Notes under the pieces: generated by a model
What the model saw: the letters and a program-made list of their open reading frames with translations, nothing else
Databases searched by the model: none
Told to the model about the DNA's origin: nothing
In this document: positions 57,441 through 64,000 of the stretch, piece by piece
How the letters are laid out: each line of letters begins with the position of its first letter
Numbering within the stretch: the first letter of the stretch is position 1
From: Lotus japonicus
Taxonomy: Eukaryota > Streptophyta > Magnoliopsida > Fabales > Fabaceae
Reading direction: 5' to 3'
Length of the DNA: 64,000 bases
Assembly (NCBI RefSeq): GCF_012489685.1
Contig: NC_080043.1
Span: forward strand, 28,614,743 to 28,678,742
Position numbers and translations under genes: made by a program

Positions 57441-59689
57441 TGTAAGGCCCAAGTTTTTAAACTTATGCCAACTAAATAGAATCCTATTCACGATTAGGGT
57501 TGATGTATCGTGAAGGGAAACCTGAATTAGAGTTTACCAAATGAAATAAATATATGAAGGAGAAAGTTCAGGAAAAGTCTGAGGATCGTACCGAAGTCGA
57601 TAAAAGTTATAGCACGATCGTTATACGCTTAAACCTAGGTCAGAAACCCTAGTAAATAGCTAGTTTTCACTTATAGGCATGATGGAAGTTAATTCCAAAA
57701 ATCTTCATAGAAATGTTAGAACTTCTCTTTTTCCATATATCACAATCGGTTCGAGGCGAAACTCTAGGATCTACGAACGTCCGATTCCAATCGTCGGAAG
57801 TTTGCCGAAACCGAAACCCTGGTATTTCAAAACCCTAGAATCACCCGACTATGAGGATTTTTCTATTCGGAACATCAAATGAAGATTCTACACGCGTACA
57901 CCCATTTCTCTTGAGGATTTCAATCTTTCTTCAGAAGGAAGTTTTCTATTCCGACATCCGATGCAAAAAGCAACTTATCGGGTAAAATAGTTTTATACCG
58001 ATTATGCATTAGTCGAAAAAAATACAAGGAGACTTTTTTATAGTTTTGGATTTCTTTTGCCAAAACCTATCTTATAATTCACGGAGAATGAAGCCAGAAA
58101 AATCAGATTCGCGAAACTTTCATTTTACCGCGTTTTGCCAACCTCTATATATAGCAAGAAAGATGAGAAAATCACAAAAATCTTACCCATTTCTTCCCAA
58201 GAGGCCGCGAGTTTGCTAGAGGAGGGATAAGAAGAGATTTTGTTCAATCCTTGCTTGATCGTTGATTAATCAGTTGCTGCTTCAAGGTTTCGAGGTAAAG
58301 TCGCTAATCCTTACCTCTGATCGCTTTTTCCATAGCTTTTCTATAGACTTTTCTGAGCTGATAGTTTTGAGGTTTTTGCAAAACTATCCTGAATATTTCA
58401 TTTTTGATTCTAAACATCTTCCTTACGTGCCCAAGATCACTTCTGCCGGATTAGTTTTTCCGTTATGTCGCCGAAATTCTGCCGGAATCAATTTATGCCT
58501 TAAATACCCATTTTTGGAGTAAAGCTTCAACCTTTAGGCTGAAAACTATCGCCTTAGCTTAGTGCTAGTAGGATTAGTTGTCATAAACGTCGTTCGTGAC
58601 GTCCCTGTCAAATTTTCTTTTTGGGATTTCAGTTTTGAAATTCTAAGTTAAAAATCATGACCAAAATACCCCTGCGACAATTTTTGATCCGATAATTTTT
58701 CCGAGTTTAGAATACCCTTAGTTACGGCTAATGATAGCATAGGAACCAAGTTTGATCGAAGAAAAATCGAGCCCCACAATTACCAAAAGTGGTCGAGCCC
58801 TTTAGGGGGGGAGAAGGAAAATTTCCTTTTCCGAAAACTTGTCCTTTCGCGCTAGATTATCGCACCTCAGAGTATGTATTACTTCGGGTAACCTTAGTGA
58901 GCATTGATAGCTTAGTTTCCGATAGATTTTGATAGAATTTTGTGGTTTTACTTTAAAGGTGCTTTTGAGGATTTCCCTAAGGAACAAGGTTTTGACTGTG
59001 AAGAAGTGTTAGAAGATCATCCTGGAGAATCTAAAGGTGAGGGCTTCTCACTGAATCTCTAGTTAATGCTTAGGGTCGATGCTTTCGACATTGTTTACTG
59101 TTTATGCACTTGTTTGTGTTTGATTGGAAAAATGTTTTCTGAGGCTTCGGCTGACAATGTAGATGTTTCATCTACTGAATGTTTTTTAGAGTGAATTACA
59201 TGCTAAGTGCTAATTGGGTAATTTAGGATGTGTGATGCATGCCTTATATGCTAAGTGCTACGTGATTATTGCATAATATGTTGATATATGATATGTTGGT
59301 TGATTGTGCTGAGTTAATTATGCTTTTGCAATGAAATCTGAGTTTCTAAAAAGTGAGAATAGCGGGCAGGTCATGCCGATTTTATTTTGAGAGTTTTGAG
59401 AAAGTTTGATAGGACGAATGAGATTCGGACCTTGTTGTGGTGTTTCATGGATCGAGACATTCTCTGGTGTCATTTGGGGATTAGGAGATCCCGAGAACTT
59501 ATAGGATTTGCGATAAGACTAAAAGGATATTATTTTGTAAAGAAAACTCATAAGACATTAAACAACCTCTAAATCTTCAAATAATGATAACAAACTCGAA
59601 AGGAAGCTTCGGATGCAAATCTTAGTTTTGGAAAACGAGAAGTGTCGTCGGATCCAAGTGTTGAGTATGTTGATGTTCTGGTGCTGTTG

Positions 59690-59815
59690 GAGCAGCTGTG
59701 TGGAGTATGTTGATGCTCTTGTGCTGTTGGAGCAGCTGTGTGGTTGGGCTAACCTGGGGATAAGTCCGGGGAATTGATAGTTCCCGAGTATGTTGATACT
59801 CTTGCTCGTTGAGCA
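59690..59815. repeat. Hairpin cluster in the second solo LTR
   Basis: GGGAA/TTCCC (59769-59785), GAGTAT/ATACTC with loop GTTG (59786-59801) and TGCTC/GAGCA with loop GTT (59803-59815), preceded by two copies of a GTGCTGTTGGAGCAGC unit. It occupies the same place relative to the ORF as the arrays in the Tekay LTRs. Confidence 0.65.
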
Positions 59816-60545
59816 GTTTTGACCATCGGATTGAGATGAGTCGGATGATTTGGAGATCATCATGAGTTATGTGTTTGTTGTGAAGATGTGTCTTTTGTCG
59901 CAGAATCGACTGTTACCTTAGGGTAAGCTTTTAGAGACATTAATTTAGCTAGAACACGTGGCGACGTGTCGAGTGAGATCGGAGACGTTGTTTGACTAAT
60001 CATCCTGCATTCATGCAACATTAATGAGGTATTAACACAGGACGTACTCTGGACCTCGTCGGTTTCCAAAATGGTCATAAGACCCGGAATGCCGTGTAAG
60101 AGCGTTTGTAGACGACTCTTGTGGCAGACCGAAATGGCAGACCTACGGGTTACGGCTGATCTGACTACCGTTGTTGTTGGAGTAAGAGGCACGCGGGCCG
60201 AAATGGTCCCACCGTGGCTGGTGCTAGGGCTGATCCGTTGATGTCCATCCGTTCCGGAATGCATATTGGTTGACTGCGTTAACCTGCATTGCATATCATG
60301 CAACATGCATACTAATTTAGTTGTCGAATGTGATTGTTAATTGTTAATCCTATTTGGAACATGTTAATTGTTATTATTGCTGTTATGTTCATTATGGAAT
60401 ATGCAACCCTAGGATGTTATCCCTAACTATAAGCTTAAGTGGCTATTATATTATCTGTATCTATCGGTGCTATTAATTACGTAATTCTTTGGAGTTGACC
60501 CTCGCGTCTTCTGTGTGTGTTTTGGTGGACAACGCCTTTTGTCAG

Positions 60546-61025
60546 ATGTCCATTGCGGACTGGTTCACAATGGTCCACCCTTCGGGGGGGATCAGATATG
60601 AGATGATTGACCAGGATGACCCCGGTTCGTGGGTGGTAGACCCCGCTAGCCATCGCGCGACATACTCCGGGAGGATCATGGAGGACCATGTAGATAGTGG
60701 AGGACTCTTGAGGTCAGGAGTGCTGCGGAGATGCACCGTCAGCTTCAACTTGCCACCTGGTGTGCACTGCGGACCAGGATTGGGAGGAGCACCACCACCA
60801 CCGTCATCTTCAGAGGACGAGGACCCCTCAGAGGAGGAGCCCGTGGGAGTGACTTCTTCAGACTCCAGTTCACCCACTGTTGCGATCATTGATGACCAGG
60901 GTTCGGGCCCTAAGCCCGTTAGTCCAGCACCGGAGCGCATTGCGGTTGCGAGGGGAGGTAGGGTAGTGTTTGTAGACTTGGTCGTTCTGGATTCTGATTC
61001 AGACGACGATCATGCTGGCACATAG
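60546..61025 (+). CDS. Conserved LTR-encoded reading frame, long form (159 aa)
   Basis: ATG 60546. Residues 1-76 (MSIADWFTMVHPSGGIRYEM...SFNLPPGV) match the Tekay LTR frame. The C-terminal half is unique here: a Pro/Ser/acidic linker (SSSEDEDPSEEEP), a second acidic cluster, and an end with a hydrophobic run followed by acidic and serine residues (VVFVDLVVLDSDSDDD), which looks like a SUMO-interacting motif. The upstream frame is open for 19 more codons without an ATG. Predicted to lie in the transcribed R-U5. I do not recognise the family; a role in host interaction is only a guess. Confidence 0.6.
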   Translation: MSIADWFTMVHPSGGIRYEMIDQDDPGSWVVDPASHRATYSGRIMEDHVDSGGLLRSGVLRRCTVSFNLPPGVHCGPGLGGAPPPPSSSEDEDPSEEEPVGVTSSDSSSPTVAIIDDQGSGPKPVSPAPERIAVARGGRVVFVDLVVLDSDSDDDHAGT

Positions 61026-61521
61026 TTTTTAGTGCTGGTATGAGCTCCTCGAGATAGGATTAGTGTAGGAGTAGAGTCTTAGCTCTGACAGTCATTGCTT
61101 CATTTGTTTTCTTTTGGGACAGGGTAGTTTCCCACCGATAGCTTTTTGTGTGGTTCTTTACGGGAATCACAGAGAGTTGGTTGACTTAGGAGGTCTTATT
61201 TTCAGACCATTGGGTCAGCTTATTCTCAGTTTTGAGGGATGGTGTTGCGGACACTTCGCCTTTATATTTGGTTTGTACATATTGCCTACGGGCGTTACAC
61301 TTTTCTTTCCGCCACTGGAGGTTACTCGTGACGAGGTCGCTACTTACAGCGGGGGCTGTTATATATATTGTATATTCGTTCTGTTGTTTACGCTTTTGGG
61401 TTTTATTTAATTCAGTCTTGTCTTAGTTATTATCGAAAAAAAAAAATATTCACGTTTTTCCGCATTAAGTTTATTTTTGGTTACTAAAGTGACGCCACCG
61501 AAATCGGGGTGTTACAAACAT

Positions 61522-64000
61522 GATCCAAATTATGTCTAATGCCAATATGCTTGGTCCTGCTATGCTGTATGGGATTCTTAGAAATATTAATTGCACTGAG
61601 ATTGTCGCAGTACAATGTCATGACATCCTGTTCAACATCATACTCCTTCAGCATTTGCTTCATCCACATGAGTTGTGTACAACTACTTCCTGCTGCAATA
61701 TATTCTGCTTCAGCTGTAGACAATGGGACACAATTCTGCTTCTTGCTAAACCATGAAATCAAATTATTCCCTAGGAAGAAACATCCACCAGATGTGCTCT
61801 TTCGATCATCTGCACTACCTGCCCAATCTGCATCACAGAATCCAACTAAAGAGGAATTTGTATCATGAGTATAGAGAATACCATAGTCACTTGTGCCATT
61901 GATGTACTTGATAATTCTCTTGACTTGTAGCAGATGACTGGCTTTAGGAGCTGCCTGATATCTAGCACAAACTCCGACAGCAAATGTGATGTCTGGTCTG
62001 CTAGCAGTGAGATACAACAAGCTTCCAATCATGCTTCTATAGGGACTTTGATCAACATCTTCCCCCTGCTCATCCTTGGAAAGTTTGATGTGTGTAGCAG
62101 CAGGAGTTCTCTTGTGACCAGCCTTTTCAAGGCCAAACTTCTTGACTAACCCTTTAGCATACTTACTCTGTGATATGAACATAGAATCCTCCATTTGTTT
62201 GACTTGTAGTCCTAGAAAATAATTCAATTCACCAACTAGGCTCATCTCAAATTCAGATTTCATTTGTCGGACGAAATGCTCCACCATTGAGTTCGACATT
62301 CCTCCAAAGACAATGTCATCCACATAAATCTTTGCTATCATGAGCTTACCTTTGTCATTCTTCACAAACAGAGTTTTATCAATTCCACCCTTACTGTAAC
62401 CATTGCTTACAAGGAATTTAGTTAACCTTTCATACCAAGCCCTAGGTGCTTGCTTCAAGTCATACAAGGCCTTCCTCAACTTGTACACATGATCTGGATG
62501 ATGTGGATCTGTAAATCCTTCAGGCTGTTCAACATAAACTTCTTCACTCAAATAGCCATTCAGAAACGCACTCTTCACATCCATCTGATAAAGTCTGAAC
62601 TTCAAGAGACAAACAACACCTAACAAGAGTCTTATAGATTCCAGTCTAGCTACTGGAGCAAAGGTTTCATCAAAATCAACTCATTCTATCTGAGTATATC
62701 CTTGAGCAACTAGCCTTGCTTTATTCCTTGTGACTGTTCCAGTTTCATCTGATTTGTTCTTGAAGATCCACTTAGTGCCAATGATGTTTACTTCTTCAGG
62801 TCTAGGCACTAACTCCCACACTTCATTTCTTCTGAACTGCTCTAGCTCCTCTTGCATAGAATTTATCCAGTATTCATCAGTGAGAGCTTCATTGACATTC
62901 TTGGGTTCTATCTTAGAGATGAAACAACTGTGAGCAATTATACTTCTGGATCTGGTAGTCACCCCTTCTTGAAGATTACCAATAATGTTTTCTTGAGGAT
63001 GATTCTTCTGAACCCTGATTGATGGAGCTTTGTTTGATGTGATATCTTTTTCTTCCTTTTCATCAGAACTTGTTTCTGACTCATTGTCGAGGGCGGTTGC
63101 TGGAGCATCGGCTGGTACATCAGCACCATCATCATCTTCATTCAAAACTGCTTCTTCCTTCTTGCTTGGTTCATCATCCACAGTCACATTCACAGATTCC
63201 ATCATGGTCCTTGTGCGAGAGTTAAAAACTCTATAAGCTTTGCTGTTCATAGAATATCCCATGAAAATTCCTTCATCACTTCTAGGATCAAGCTTCCTCT
63301 TAGGATCACGATCTGCAAGGATATAACATTTACTTCCGAATATGTGAAAGTATTTTACAGACGGTTTTCTACCTTTCCATAGCTCATACTGTGTGGAGGA
63401 TGTCCCTGCCCTGATGGTGACTCTATTATGTATGTAACAGGCAGTACTCATAGCTTCAGCCCAGAACTGGTGTGGAATCTTCTTAGCATGTAACATTACT
63501 CTAGCTGATTCCTGGAGAGTTCTATTTTCCCTTTCACTATTCCATTATGCTGTGGAGTAATGGGGGCAGAAAATTCATGACTAATACCTTCTGTTCCACA
63601 GAACTCCAAGAATTTTGAATTCTCAAACTCCCTTCCATGATCACTTCTGATTCTCACAAGCACACAGTCCTTCTCATTCTGAAGTCTCACACATAGATTC
63701 TTGAATATTTCAAAAGTCTCTGATTTTTCTCTCATAAATTCAACCCATGTATACCTTGAAAAATCATCTACACAGACAAACACATACCTTTTTCCTCCCA
63801 AGCTTTCAACCTGCATGGGACCCATGAGATCCATGTGAAGCAATTCTAGAACCTTTGTCGTGGTCTGATGCTGGAGCATCTTGTGTGGCACCTTGGTTTG
63901 CTTACCAATCTGACATTCTCCACATAGCTTTCCTTCTCCCAAGCTCAAATTGGGCAATCCCCTTATTGCTTCATCTGCAAGAATCTTTTGCATGCTCCTG
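61522..64000 (-). pseudogene. Copia A- pol: integrase, RT and most of RNase H
   Basis: From the window edge inward (minus strand): integrase with HMDLMGP and RSDHGREF, then a 1-base deletion near 63535 that shifts the frame at the ...GIV(E)RK glutamate. RT follows from about 63050, with a TGA near 62681. YVDDIVFGG is intact (about 62320), and RNase H shows FCDADWAGS and STAEAEY. The frame reaches HNLDHV and meets the solo LTR at 61516. Closely similar to A+ (42126-45607). Confidence 0.9.

Larger units (their letters stand above)
57441..61516 (+). mobile_element. Second solo LTR (4.08 kb) of a giant-LTR chromovirus
   Basis: TGTAAGGCCC...GGGGTGTTACA, flanked by AACAT (57436-57440 and 61517-61521). 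Related to the solo LTR at 7919 and, at its ends and in the ORF region, to the Tekay LTRs. TATA box at 58146-58153, about 0.7 kb in. It splits Copia A- RNase H between two codons' worth of duplicated sequence; no Copia base is lost. Confidence 0.93.
53738..64000 (-). mobile_element. Copia A-: SIRE-like retrotransposon, incomplete at the window edge
   Basis: Same family as Copia A+. The 3' LTR is at 53738-54614, then UTR, third ORF, and pol running out of the window at 64000 (the 5' LTR must lie beyond). A 4.08-kb solo LTR is inserted in pol. Unlike A+, this copy keeps the region between RNase H and LTR, including the third ORF. Confidence 0.92.

Overview
This is plant nuclear DNA made almost entirely of transposable elements nested in one another. 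I found no host gene, rRNA or tRNA. The SIRE/Maximus-type Copia elements carrying a third, env-position ORF, together with Tekay-type chromoviruses and plant L1 LINE remnants, suggest a eudicot, most likely a legume. That assignment is inference. All target-site duplications (TSDs) below were read directly from the sequence.

Left part (1-15.8 kb). A MITE-like element (176-568) is followed by a 5'-truncated L1 LINE (703-7122). A short-LTR Copia (2381-6613, TSD GGCAG) sits inside the LINE ORF; it has a left LTR but no right LTR. A 4.1-kb solo LTR of a giant-LTR chromovirus follows (7919-12040, TSD TCAAA). Next come 1.7 kb of unidentified DNA and a non-autonomous MULE (13770-15504, 10-bp TSD).

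Middle part (15.8-50.4 kb). A tRNA-type SINE (15798-15833 plus 50270-50381) was split by SIRE-like element B (15834-50264, TSD TAGGG). B's pol was hit by its non-autonomous relative C (18885-23763, minus strand, TSD ATCTT). B's third ORF was hit by Copia A+ (28716-46787, TSD CACCT). The first 19 codons of A+ gag are separated from the rest by a Tekay chromovirus (29716-41015, minus strand, TSD CTAAC) whose two 3.57-kb LTRs differ, as far as I could compare, by one base. SINE to B to A+ to Tekay is therefore a four-layer stack.

Right part (50.4-64 kb). Anonymous DNA is followed by a GC-rich LTR-like block, then an Athila-like LTR fragment (52552-53737) cut by Copia A- (minus strand, 53738 to beyond the window). 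The RNase H region of A- is split by a second 4.08-kb solo LTR (57441-61516, TSD AACAT).

The most unusual content is in the giant chromovirus LTRs. Downstream of the TATA box, in the part that should be transcribed, they carry arrays of short hairpins with constant loops and compensating stems. These are followed by a conserved reading frame (about 45 of 77 residues identical between two diverged LTR families) that I do not recognise. All recognisable polyproteins in the window are broken, yet the Tekay insertion looks very young, so it was probably mobilised in trans.
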